Assembly (NCBI GenBank): GCA_026193125.1
Contig: JAPHSC010000426.1
Location: forward strand, 1-11,499
Reading direction: 5' to 3'
Origin: Gammaproteobacteria bacterium
GTDB lineage: Bacteria > Pseudomonadota > Gammaproteobacteria > Steroidobacterales > BM003
Length of the DNA stretch: 11,499 bases
Below the pieces are notes generated by a model. That model saw only the letters and a list, made by a program, of their open reading frames with translations. It made no database searches and was not told the DNA's origin. Shown one piece after another: positions 1-6,847 of the stretch (position 1 is its first letter; every line of letters begins with the position of its first letter). The position numbers were made by a program, and so were the translations under genes.

Positions 1-806
1 GCCATGCTCATTAGCGAATGCTCGCCCTGTTCACGGATAACGTCCACCACGTCATCAATGGTAATGCGACCCAGGAGTTGACCTTTCTCGTCTACCACCG
101 CCGCCGAGATAAGGTCGCGGTCGGAAAATTGTTTGGCCACCTGCGCGGCGGGTGTATCGGCCAGTAACACCACAGGATCGGAATCCATTACTTCCGATAC
201 TGCCAGCGATACGTCAGCGGTCAGCAGGCTGGTGAGCGGGAGGGTGCCCAGGTACAAATCATGGCGATTGACCACAAACAGGGCGTCAGTCTTCTCAGGC
301 ACACCGCCACTGACGCGCAGGTAACGCAATACCACCTCGATAGTGACGTCCGGACGTACGGTCACGGTGTCCGGATTCATCAGGCCGCCGGCACTGTCCT
401 CGGGATAGCCGAGCACTGCCTGCAGACGGTCCTGGTGCTGCTGGTCCATGGAGAGCATGACTTGCTGGATAATGGTTTCCGGCAGGTCAGTGAGGAAGTC
501 GGCGAGATCGTCGAGTTCCATGCCATCGGCGGCGGCCACGATCTCATGGTCATCCATGGTCGCGATGATGCCGGCTCGCACCTCATCGTTGAGCTCCAGG
601 AGTATGTCGCCCTCGTCATCTGGGGGGACAAGTTCCCAAAGAACCTGGCGTTCAGACGGCCGCATGGATTCGAGCAGGGACGCAACTTCTGCCGGGTGCA
701 GCGCATTAATCATGCGTTTTACCGGGCGCAGTGAACCCTCTTCCAGAGCGTCGCGAAGCGCTCCCAGGCGTGTTGAAGGGGTTGTTTTGGGCTCGACTAC
801 CGACAT
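1..806 (-). CDS. mgtE: Magnesium transporter MgtE, N-terminal part (cut by window edge)
   Basis: MgtE proteins are Mg2+-gated inner-membrane channels for Mg2+ uptake. Only the cytosolic N-terminal half is in the window: 268 complete codons from ATG at 806, with no stop before base 1. The helical MgtE N domain, rich in Leu and acidic residues, covers about residues 25-135. It is followed by the family motif YPEDSAGGLMNPD (134-146) and then two CBS domains, about 145-200 and 205-265. In known MgtE structures these domains sense internal Mg2+ through acidic residues, and many acidic residues are present here. The transmembrane pore domain would lie beyond the left edge. The gene starts 72 bp after the rapZ stop, the place where npr lies in E. 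coli. The ribosome site is weak (AAAAGAG). A poor -10-like TACACT occurs twice in the gap, so either read-through from rapZ or a local promoter is possible. Family call is very likely. Confidence 0.93.
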   Translation of the reverse strand, partial: MSVVEPKTTPSTRLGALRDALEEGSLRPVKRMINALHPAEVASLLESMRPSERQVLWELVPPDDEGDILLELNDEVRAGIIATMDDHEIVAAADGMELDDLADFLTDLPETIIQQVMLSMDQQHQDRLQAVLGYPEDSAGGLMNPDTVTVRPDVTIEVVLRYLRVSGGVPEKTDALFVVNRHDLYLGTLPLTSLLTADVSLAVSEVMDSDPVVLLADTPAAQVAKQFSDRDLISAAVVDEKGQLLGRITIDDVVDVIREQGEHSLMSM

Positions 807-878
807 GCTGCTACTCTTTTGCCCATTCGCAGTGTATTGAAACTCGGGGCGCAGTGTAGCCTTGCAGCAATTGTGCGT

Positions 879-1781
879 CTACGTCACCTGGGTGGAGGCG
901 CGATCCTGGTCCATCAATTCTGTGTGCCTCACGCTTACCTGCGGATAGCTGGCCAAAAAGTGACTGGCCAGTTTTTCGCACAGGTACACGGACCGGTGCA
1001 TACCGCCGGTGCAGCCCACTGCGATGGTCAGAAAGCTGCGGTTCTGCTGGCTTTGCGCACGCAGACAAGGCTCGAGAAAACCAATAAGGGACTTTACGAA
1101 GTCATTTACTGTCTGGTGACTTTCCAGGTATTGAATAATTGCTGAATCCAGCCCATTCAGGTCACGCAACTCATGTTCCCAATATGGATTAGGCAAGAAG
1201 CGCACATCAAAAACGTAATCTGCATCGTGTGGCAAACCATGTTTGAATCCGAATGAGGTGAAATTCAGCGCCAGGGTTCCTGCTTCATGCTCGGCAACCC
1301 TTTGGCTGATTATTCTGCGAAGCTGATGCACATTGGTGCGACTACTGTCTATCACCAGGTCCGCGATCTCTTGTAGCGGCGAAAGCACCTTTCGCTCGAA
1401 TTCAATGGCCGCGACCAGGCTCAGTCCCTGGCGACTCAGAGGGTGACGTCGTCGGCTCTCGGCATAGCGCTTGATAACCACGTCGTCTTCGGCGTCAAGA
1501 AAGATCAGGTCTACCTGCATACCCGCGGTTCTCAGCTTGCCAATCATTTCCGGAACCCTGACCAGGTCCTCCGGCAAGTTGCGTGCATCCAGCGCGATGG
1601 CGGTGCGGCGATAGGCTTGCAGGCGTCCTTCTGCCGCCTGTACCAGGAAAGGCTCCACCAGCCCTGAAGGCAGGTTGTCTATGCAATAGAAGTCGAGATC
1701 CTCAAGCATGTCCAGTGCGATGCTCTTGCCCGACCCGGAGAGTCCCGTGACGATAACCAGTCTGATATCACCGTGCGACAT
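879..1781 (-). CDS. rapZ: RapZ/YvcJ family nucleotide-binding protein (RNase adapter family)
   Basis: RapZ in E. coli binds the small RNAs GlmZ/GlmY and guides RNase E, which controls glucosamine-6-phosphate synthase. Homologues elsewhere are P-loop nucleotide-binding proteins of less certain role. From the ATG at 1781 the protein is 300 aa (E. coli 284). It has Walker A GLSGSGKS (13-20), YCIDNLP (32-38), a FLDAED segment, the family core FGFKHG...YVFDVRFLPNP, and GCTGG-HRSVY in the C-terminal domain (256 onward). The ATG overlaps the ptsN stop as TGATG, indicating translational coupling; a GTG one codon upstream is an alternative. Two oddities stand out. GGKHRS/GGQHRS of relatives is GGMHRS here, and the C-terminus ends RHTELMDQDRASTQVT instead of the basic RHRTLEKRKP of E. 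coli. Aligned to the four E. coli RNA-contact residues K270, K281, R282 and K283 are P, D, Q and D. Family assignment is firm; an sRNA-adapter function is doubtful. Confidence 0.95.
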   Translation of the reverse strand: MSHGDIRLVIVTGLSGSGKSIALDMLEDLDFYCIDNLPSGLVEPFLVQAAEGRLQAYRRTAIALDARNLPEDLVRVPEMIGKLRTAGMQVDLIFLDAEDDVVIKRYAESRRRHPLSRQGLSLVAAIEFERKVLSPLQEIADLVIDSSRTNVHQLRRIISQRVAEHEAGTLALNFTSFGFKHGLPHDADYVFDVRFLPNPYWEHELRDLNGLDSAIIQYLESHQTVNDFVKSLIGFLEPCLRAQSQQNRSFLTIAVGCTGGMHRSVYLCEKLASHFLASYPQVSVRHTELMDQDRASTQVT

Positions 1782-2302
1782 CACCCTGCCTCGGCAACTC
1801 GGGATTCGGCCGCCAGGGCCTCATCCACGCACGCCAGGGCTGCATGCAATTCCTTACTGGTGAGGGCAGACCTCAAGGGGCATTTCCCGGTGTGGCTGGA
1901 GAGAACTCTACTGGTTAGATCCAGCATCTCCCTGTGTTCATCCCCTGCGGGAGCCGGCGCAATCAATGCAATGATCAGGTCCACCGGTTCGCCATCCGGA
2001 GTCTCGTAGTCAACCGGCTGTTGCAGGGTAATGACCGCCCCCACCATTTGCGGGGCCAGTGTCAAGGCGCCATGCGGCAGGGCGATTCCGCCGCCAAGGC
2101 CGGTGCCGCCCAGTTTTTCTCTCTGCACCAGCGCCTCCATCACGGCATTGGTGAGGGAAAGCCGGTCGCCGGTCTCGGGGTCCGGGGGCAAGGCTTCGGC
2201 CAGCATCTCCGACAGAATTTCCAGGGCGTGTTTCTTGCTGCGCGCCTTGACCCGCGCCATCGTACGACCTTCGCTAATCAGGTTGGATAGTTTGATTTCC
2301 AT
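1781..2302 (-). CDS. ptsN: Nitrogen-PTS enzyme IIA (EIIA-Ntr)
   Basis: EIIA-Ntr is the output protein of the nitrogen phosphotransferase relay (EI-Ntr, NPr, EIIA-Ntr). Depending on phosphorylation it regulates K+ transport, central metabolism and envelope stress in various proteobacteria. The 173-aa product matches the PTS EIIA type-2 fold. GLGGGIALPHGAL carries the expected phospho-acceptor His77 (His73 in E. coli), preceded by REKLGGTG, with a Val-Asp-Leu strand (EPVDLIIALIAP) further on. The start at 2302 is chosen because IKLSNLI matches the family N-terminus. An internal ATG at 2260 has a better Shine-Dalgarno (GAAGG) but would remove conserved sequence. The gene lies 90 bp after hpf, just downstream of a terminator-like hairpin, and its stop overlaps the rapZ start. 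Its usual phosphodonor gene npr is absent from this locus. Confidence 0.96.
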   Translation of the reverse strand: MEIKLSNLISEGRTMARVKARSKKHALEILSEMLAEALPPDPETGDRLSLTNAVMEALVQREKLGGTGLGGGIALPHGALTLAPQMVGAVITLQQPVDYETPDGEPVDLIIALIAPAPAGDEHREMLDLTSRVLSSHTGKCPLRSALTSKELHAALACVDEALAAESRVAEAG

Positions 2303-2325
2303 TGGAATATTTGCTGCTTACCTGA

Positions 2326-2354
2326 AAAACAAGGGGGCCCGGCCCCCTTGTTTT
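2326..2354 (-). terminator. Strong intrinsic-terminator-like hairpin between hpf and ptsN
   Basis: A perfect inverted repeat has arms AAAACAAGGGGGCC (2326-2339) and its complement (2341-2354) around a single base. As RNA it would fold into a stem of about 12 bp with a CCCGG-type loop. Read leftward, the strand of the operon, the stem ends in TTGTTTTT, a good U-tract. Read rightward the other arm also ends in TTGTTTTG, so it could work in both directions, although only the leftward strand carries genes here. It starts 38 bp past the hpf stop and ends 23 bp before the ptsN start codon, so it either ends the rpoN-hpf transcript or partly attenuates ptsN-rapZ expression. Confidence 0.82.
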
Positions 2355-2392
2355 GTTACACGCTCCCTCGCACCAGGAGTGAGCTGAAAATA

Positions 2393-2713
2393 CTACTCGT
2401 AGACCGATTTATCCACATCCCGTGCGTGGTGATCAATGGTCTTTCCCCTACGTTTACGGACTTGCCTATCCAGCTTGTCAACCAGGCCATCAATGGCTGC
2501 ATACATGTCCTGCTCGATTGCATCGGCGTAAATCCTGACGCCGCGCATATTCAACGTGGCCTCGGCTTTATGTTGGAGTTTTTCCACCGTTAATATGCAG
2601 TTTGCGTTTACCACGTAATCGCAGTGTCTCTGAATTCGTTCAAGCTTCTCGGATACATATTGACGCAGTGGCGGGGTAACTGCGATGTGGTGCCCAGAAA
2701 CGTTCAATTGCAT
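2393..2713 (-). CDS. hpf: Ribosome hibernation promoting factor, short type
   Basis: HPF binds the decoding centre of the small ribosomal subunit in slow growth and promotes 100S dimer formation with RMF. The 106-aa product has the S30AE/YfiA fold pattern. The N-terminal strand is MQLNVSGHHIAVTPPLR, followed by a helix SEKLERIQRHCD, strands ending in KAEATLNMRG, and a second helix DMYAAIDGLVDKLDRQVRKRRGK with the basic residues expected to face rRNA. It is close to the short form (E. coli 95 aa) and lacks the C-terminal dimerisation domain of long HPF. The ATG at 2713 has a strong AAAGGAG site and lies 23 bp after the rpoN stop, the standard order rpoN-hpf-ptsN. A terminator-like hairpin follows. 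Confidence 0.95.
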   Translation of the reverse strand: MQLNVSGHHIAVTPPLRQYVSEKLERIQRHCDYVVNANCILTVEKLQHKAEATLNMRGVRIYADAIEQDMYAAIDGLVDKLDRQVRKRRGKTIDHHARDVDKSVYE

Positions 2714-2736
2714 AATTTTCTCCTTTACAGTGAGAG

Positions 2737-4161
2737 CTAGCAGTCTGCCAGCCGCCTGCGTTCGCTTGATGGCGGGATTGACATGGCCTCCCGGTACTTG
2801 GCGACAGTGCGCCGCGCAGCCTGGATGCCATCGTCGGAGAGAGCCTTGGCGATCTTGTTGTCGCTTAAAGGTTTTTTAGGATTTTCTTGCCCAATCATTT
2901 GCTTGATGCGAGCACGTACCTCGACGGCGGAGTGCTCACTGCCGTCATCCCCTGAAACATGACTGGAGAAGAAAAAGCGAAATTCGAAAATGCCCCGAGG
3001 GGTGTGCATATATTTGTTGGCGCTGACACGGGAAATGGTTGACTCATGCATCCCAACCTCTTCGGCTACATCGCGCAACACCAGGGGGCGCATGGCTACG
3101 TCCCCATGATCAAGAAATTCTTGTTGTCTTTGTACAATGCAACGAGCCACCTTGACCAGGGTTTCATCCCTGATTTCAAGGCTGCGTACCAGCCAGCGGG
3201 CTTCTTGCAATTGAGTCCTCAGCACTGTGTGATCGGTGCCGCGTCCTATGGCGCCAGCGTAAGTAGCATTTACGCATAGTCGCGGGGCTATGCTTGAGTT
3301 GACCTCGACTACCCATTGGTTGTCAATTTTTCGTACATAGACATCGGGAATGACGTATTCCGTCCTGCCTGAACCGATAGTAGATCCGGGCCGGGGGTGG
3401 CAGGCACGGACCAACAGGATCGCATGCTCCAGATCTTCATCTGCGCAATGCAGCTTGCGTCGCAGCGCGGCAAATTGCTGCTGCGCAACAAGCTCGAGGT
3501 GTTCTTTTGCGATGGTTTTGGCCAGCTCGAGACCGGGCGTATCCGGAGCAAGCTGCCGCAGTTGCAGTTTTATGCTCTCGCTCAGGTTGCGGGCAGCGAC
3601 ACCACTGGGGTCGAATTTTTGCACCAGCATCAGTACGGCTTCCAGCTGGTCCAGCCCGGCATCAAGATCCGGCAACAGCGTTTCGCGTATTTCCTCAAGG
3701 TTGTCGACCAGGTAACCGTCATCGTTTATTGCGTCGATTATCGCCTGGCCCATCATGTGTTTGTGCGGGTCCAGACGTTCCATTTCCAGCTGCCACGAGA
3801 GGTGCTCCCTGAGGCTGTCTCCGCTCTGGTCCTCCAGGTCTCGCTCGGGCCTGGGTTCACCGGGGTTGTAACCCGAGTCCACACCAGCGGTGATGTTGCG
3901 GTCACTCCAGTTGGCTTCAACTTCGTTGAACTCTTGCTCTGGCGCCGGAATTTCATCTACCTGCACGGCGTCCGGCGTATCTTCGATCGTGGTTTCGCCC
4001 GCCGGCTCTTCAACGTCAAGCATGACGTTGGTTTCCAGTGCCTCCTGGATATGGGACTGCAGGTCCATCACCGGGAGCTGCAGCAGGCGTATGGCCTGCT
4101 GCAACTGGGGTGTCATGGTCAGTTGTTGACCGAGTTTGAGTTGCAGGCTGGGCTTCAGCAA
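2737..4161 (-). CDS. rpoN: RNA polymerase sigma-54 factor
   Basis: Sigma-54 directs RNA polymerase to -24/-12 promoters that need AAA+ activators. It commonly controls nitrogen use, motility and other alternative functions. The 474-aa product (E. coli 477) shows all regions: Gln/Leu-rich region I, LKPSLQLKLGQQL then TPQLQQAIRLLQL (2-29), which binds activators; an acidic, Pro-rich region II (about 48-120); a core-binding middle; a helix-turn-helix near 361-382 (LRDVAEEVGMHESTISRV) followed by FEFRFFFSS; and the RpoN box ARRTVAKYRE at 449-458, which reads the -24 element. The start appears to be TTG at 4161. An AGGA site lies 7 nt upstream, there is no ATG in frame, and an in-frame TAG lies four codons upstream; the next codon, CTG, is a less likely start. 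The gap from lptB is 97 bp with no clear promoter. hpf follows at 23 bp. Confidence 0.97.
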   Translation of the reverse strand: MLKPSLQLKLGQQLTMTPQLQQAIRLLQLPVMDLQSHIQEALETNVMLDVEEPAGETTIEDTPDAVQVDEIPAPEQEFNEVEANWSDRNITAGVDSGYNPGEPRPERDLEDQSGDSLREHLSWQLEMERLDPHKHMMGQAIIDAINDDGYLVDNLEEIRETLLPDLDAGLDQLEAVLMLVQKFDPSGVAARNLSESIKLQLRQLAPDTPGLELAKTIAKEHLELVAQQQFAALRRKLHCADEDLEHAILLVRACHPRPGSTIGSGRTEYVIPDVYVRKIDNQWVVEVNSSIAPRLCVNATYAGAIGRGTDHTVLRTQLQEARWLVRSLEIRDETLVKVARCIVQRQQEFLDHGDVAMRPLVLRDVAEEVGMHESTISRVSANKYMHTPRGIFEFRFFFSSHVSGDDGSEHSAVEVRARIKQMIGQENPKKPLSDNKIAKALSDDGIQAARRTVAKYREAMSIPPSSERRRLADC

Positions 4162-4262
4162 GAACAGTTCCTACGAATTTGGCTGGTTCTAATGGTCATA
4201 CCCTTGGTGTTTACTCTTGCGCCTACATTTTCTGCAGCTCCGGGCAGTTAATGTCCCGGGGT

Positions 4263-4988
4263 CTACAGTCGGAAATCCTCTCCCAGGTATACTTCACGCA
4301 CATTTCGATTGGCAACGATTTCTTCGGGCTTGCCTTCGGCAATGACGGCGCCTTCGCTGAGAATGTAGGCGTGTCCACATATGCCAAGTGTCTCGCGTAC
4401 ATTGTGGTCGGTGATCAGCACCCCGATTTTTCGCTGGGTCAGATGGTGAATAATGCGCTGGATATCGATCACCGATATTGGGTCCACGCCCGCGAAAGGT
4501 TCGTCCAGCAAGACGAAACGCGGATCAGCCGCCAGGGCGCGGGCAATTTCCACCCGGCGGCGCTCGCCTCCGGACAGGGCCATTCCAGGGCTGTTACGCA
4601 GGTGGCCGATATGTAACTCCTCCATGAGTTCTTCCTGTCGTCGCTCCCTTTCCGCCTGGTCCAGACTCTTGCGAGTTTCGAGTATGGCCATGATGTTGTC
4701 GGCCACGCTGAGGTTGCGAAATACCGACGCTTCTTGTGGCAGGTACCCCAGTCCCAGCCTGGCCCGCCTGTGCATGGGCAGGTTGGTCAGGTCCGCGTCA
4801 TCCAGGAGAATGCTTCCCCGATCACAGGGGATCAGTCCGACTATCATATAAAAAGCGGTCGTTTTGCCTGCTCCGTTTGGGCCCAGCAGACCCACGACCT
4901 CGCCACTGCGCAGCTCCAGCGACATACTCTTGACCACCTGGCGTGCGCCGAAACGCTTGGCGATATCGTTGACGGACAAGGTACTCAT
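4263..4988 (-). CDS. lptB: LPS transport ATP-binding protein LptB
   Basis: LptB is the cytoplasmic ATPase of the LptB2FG exporter, which extracts LPS from the inner membrane and pushes it along the LptC-LptA bridge. The 241-aa protein (same as E. coli) has Walker A GPNGAGKT (37-44, Lys42), Q-loop LPQEASVF, signature LSGGERRR (138-145), Walker B VLLDEP with catalytic Glu163, the D-loop GVDP, and the switch His195 in ITDHNV. These positions match the E. coli numbering exactly. Its ATG overlaps the lptA stop in ATGA, showing translational coupling. The partner permease genes lptF and lptG are not in the window, as is usual. Confidence 0.98.
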   Translation of the reverse strand: MSTLSVNDIAKRFGARQVVKSMSLELRSGEVVGLLGPNGAGKTTAFYMIVGLIPCDRGSILLDDADLTNLPMHRRARLGLGYLPQEASVFRNLSVADNIMAILETRKSLDQAERERRQEELMEELHIGHLRNSPGMALSGGERRRVEIARALAADPRFVLLDEPFAGVDPISVIDIQRIIHHLTQRKIGVLITDHNVRETLGICGHAYILSEGAVIAEGKPEEIVANRNVREVYLGEDFRL

Positions 4989-5704
4989 GGTTGTTCAGGG
5001 GTGTCCGGGGATTTTTGTCCGTCCGGCTTGTCTTGTTCATCGGTGGCATCTACAGGCTTGGGTGCCGGGTCTTGTTCAGTACCCGGGTCCATGTCAGAAA
5101 GCTCCTTCATTCCCTCTGGTGTTATCAGGATACGCACACGCTCCCCGGTTTCCGTGCTGGAACTGGCGATGACGCGTTCTTCGGTCAGGCTGTAGCTCAA
5201 GACGTTGCCGCTTATTTCCTTGCCCGATTCACTCAGCCAGGCATTGTTCGAAAGGCGCACGACGGCGGGGTCTGCCGTGTATTCCAGCAGGCGACCGTGG
5301 CCCTCGGTCACACTCTGGTCCGCCTCCACCTGGCGAAACTCGGCCGGCTGCCCTCGTATTACCGCTGACAAAAGGCGATAGCCGCTAAATTGCATGGTCG
5401 CTTCGTCGGCCTCTATGCTGGCCGTACTCATGCGAATCTTGACCTTGCCGGTGAATATCCATTCGCTGTTGGCGAAATCCAGGGTTGAGGCTACCGCTTC
5501 ATCCGCTTCTATCCCCAGGTCGCCCTGGGAAATGCTCACGCCACGAAACACCAATCGATCATTGCGCCGATCAATGTCTGAGGAATCGGCATCCAGAGAA
5601 ATTGGAAGCCGGGACCCGGTCAGCACAGCCCACGCTGGTGTGATGCTCAGAATCACCATCAGCACGGTTGCCTTTGAAATTAGCCTAGGGAATGAAATCG
5701 CCAT
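4985..5704 (-). CDS. lptA: LPS transport periplasmic protein LptA
   Basis: LptA forms the periplasmic beta-jellyroll bridge that carries LPS from LptC to LptD. From the ATG at 5704 the protein is 239 aa with a typical signal peptide: Arg and Lys near the N-terminus, a hydrophobic core TVLMVILSITP, and probable cleavage after AWA (26). The OstA/LptA domain covers about 35-190 (LDADSSDIDRR, LVFRGVSISQGDLGIEADEA, and a second ADEATMQFSG repeat). An in-frame ATG at 5737 would add 11 residues and lengthen the lptC overlap from 20 to 53 nt. Neither start has a clear ribosome site, so re-initiation after lptC is likely. The last 40 or so residues (about 200-239) form an acidic, Pro/Asp/Gln-rich tail that looks disordered and is longer than in E. 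coli. The low overall similarity expected for LptA makes gene order part of the evidence. Confidence 0.92.
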   Translation of the reverse strand: MAISFPRLISKATVLMVILSITPAWAVLTGSRLPISLDADSSDIDRRNDRLVFRGVSISQGDLGIEADEAVASTLDFANSEWIFTGKVKIRMSTASIEADEATMQFSGYRLLSAVIRGQPAEFRQVEADQSVTEGHGRLLEYTADPAVVRLSNNAWLSESGKEISGNVLSYSLTEERVIASSSTETGERVRILITPEGMKELSDMDPGTEQDPAPKPVDATDEQDKPDGQKSPDTPEQP

Positions 5705-6236
5705 GTACCATCGATTGTAGTTCGACCCTGTCTTCATTGAAATACGCCCGCATACCGACCGCTGTGAGTTGTTGTTGGCCGTAACGAATAATTACCGCAT
5801 CACTGGTCTGGGCCACCCTTTCTTCATTCAGCAAACGCATACTCTCCGATTCCAGGCTGAAAGTAGGATCCGGTTGGTCCCGGCGCGCCCTGACTCTCCC
5901 GTTTAGCTGAATAAAGGCCTGGTCCGACGGTATCATTCCCTGGTCGGCTTGAATCAGCCAGGGCGGTCCCTCCGGGTCGTTTAATTTCAGTTGAATGGTG
6001 GTTGCATCAAAGCGATCTTCCGCAATATTCTGGTCAACGCGGTCGGCTTTCAAGGTATATCGTGGTGAGCCATCCTCGCTGGTTCCGTAAATGACCGCGC
6101 CACGCAGGTAAAATCCGCGTTTTGGCTCGCCCCGGCCCATTTTGCCGACGACATCATCCTTGGACAGACTGCTGGCCAGCCACCAGCTCGCGGCCACCGC
6201 GATGGAAAGAACCAGGAAATTGAACAGGTTCCGCAT
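5685..6236 (-). CDS. lptC: LPS export protein LptC
   Basis: LptC is a bitopic inner-membrane protein whose periplasmic jellyroll receives LPS from LptB2FG and hands it to LptA. From the ATG at 6236 it has 183 aa (E. coli 191). A single membrane helix near 5-21 (FNFLVLSIAVAASWWLA) is followed by a periplasmic domain with the family pattern YTLKADRVDQN...ATTIQL and DQAFIQLNGRVRARR. This start lies 2 nt after the kdsC stop and places the helix at the N-terminus. An upstream in-frame ATG at 6272 would add 12 residues (MRHAHRQCGTLD) inside kdsC and is less likely. The 3' end overlaps the lptA start. Position between kdsC and lptA supports the call. Confidence 0.92.
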   Translation of the reverse strand: MRNLFNFLVLSIAVAASWWLASSLSKDDVVGKMGRGEPKRGFYLRGAVIYGTSEDGSPRYTLKADRVDQNIAEDRFDATTIQLKLNDPEGPPWLIQADQGMIPSDQAFIQLNGRVRARRDQPDPTFSLESESMRLLNEERVAQTSDAVIIRYGQQQLTAVGMRAYFNEDRVELQSMVHGDFIP

Positions 6237-6238
6237 GT

Positions 6239-6730
6239 CTAGGGTTCCGCATTGCCGATGAGCATGTCGCAAAATTCCCTGACTGCGCCATGCCCGCCGG
6301 GTGCCTTGGTTACTATCCTCGCCATTGCACGGATTTCCGGGGCGCCATCCGCTACGGTCACTGGCAGACCCACACTGCGCATGACTTCCAGGTCAGGCAG
6401 GTCGTCACCCATAAAGGCGACGTTCTGCGGAGAGATTGCCAGCCGGTCAAGCAGTGCCGTCAATACCGCTTGCTTGTCCGTACAGCCCTGGAAAACATGC
6501 TCCACGCCAAGTTCCGCCATACGATGATCAACTGCCTGCGCCTTTCGACCTGAAATTATCGCGACCTGTCGTCCGGAAGCCAGCACGCTTTTTACACCGT
6601 GACCATCCCGTGTGTGGAAGGTTTTGTATTCCTCTCCTTGCGGCCCCAGCAGGAAGCGTCCGTCCGTGAATACGCCGTCCACGTCGAACACCACCAGCGT
6701 GATGGAGGATGGATCACTGATTTGCGACAT
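6239..6730 (-). CDS. kdsC: 3-deoxy-D-manno-octulosonate 8-phosphate phosphatase KdsC
   Basis: KdsC removes phosphate from Kdo-8-phosphate to give Kdo, the inner-core LPS sugar, in the cytoplasm. The 163-aa product is a small HAD-superfamily enzyme without a cap domain. Motif I is DVDGVFTDG, with nucleophile Asp16 and acid/base Asp18; motif II is IISGR (58-62); a Lys lies near 86; and motif III/IV is GDDLPDLEVM (108-117). The C-terminal KAPGGHGAVREF matches the segment that reaches into the neighbouring active site of the tetramer. The ATG at 6730 has a good GAGGA site. The 117 bp before it (from kdsD) is the largest gap in the Kdo-Lpt run and holds a palindrome and a TACAAT hexamer, so a secondary promoter is possible. 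E. coli KdsC is slightly longer (188 aa) at the N-terminus. Confidence 0.96.
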   Translation of the reverse strand: MSQISDPSSITLVVFDVDGVFTDGRFLLGPQGEEYKTFHTRDGHGVKSVLASGRQVAIISGRKAQAVDHRMAELGVEHVFQGCTDKQAVLTALLDRLAISPQNVAFMGDDLPDLEVMRSVGLPVTVADGAPEIRAMARIVTKAPGGHGAVREFCDMLIGNAEP

Positions 6731-6762
6731 GCCGTATTTCCTCGTGCTTGTCCGGGGTCATC

Positions 6763-6777
6763 CCGTGCCGGGCACGG
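6763..6777 (-). repeat. 7-bp perfect palindrome in the kdsC leader
   Basis: CCGTGCC (6763-6769) and its complement GGCACGG (6771-6777) flank one base, giving a possible 5-6 bp RNA hairpin that ends 32 bp upstream of the kdsC ATG. No U-run follows, so it is not an intrinsic terminator. A TACAAT hexamer on the leftward strand (6787-6792) lies just upstream, but there is no good -35 element. It could be a leader hairpin, a protein site, or chance in GC-rich DNA. Confidence 0.4.
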
Positions 6778-6847
6778 AGCAGGTCTATTGTAGCGCCAGT
6801 CCGGCCCACCGTGCTCTCGCAGGGCGTGGCCCAAAAACCGGTAGCCC

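Noticed and set aside
3397..4251. A 284-codon open frame antisense to rpoN
   Set aside because: It is also in register with the rpoN codons, resembles no family I know, and rpoN has every expected region on the other strand.
4237..4263. Possible terminator hairpin after lptB (CCCGGG-type inverted repeat)
   Set aside because: The stem is imperfect on the coding strand and is followed by GCTGCAGAAAATG, without a U-tract.
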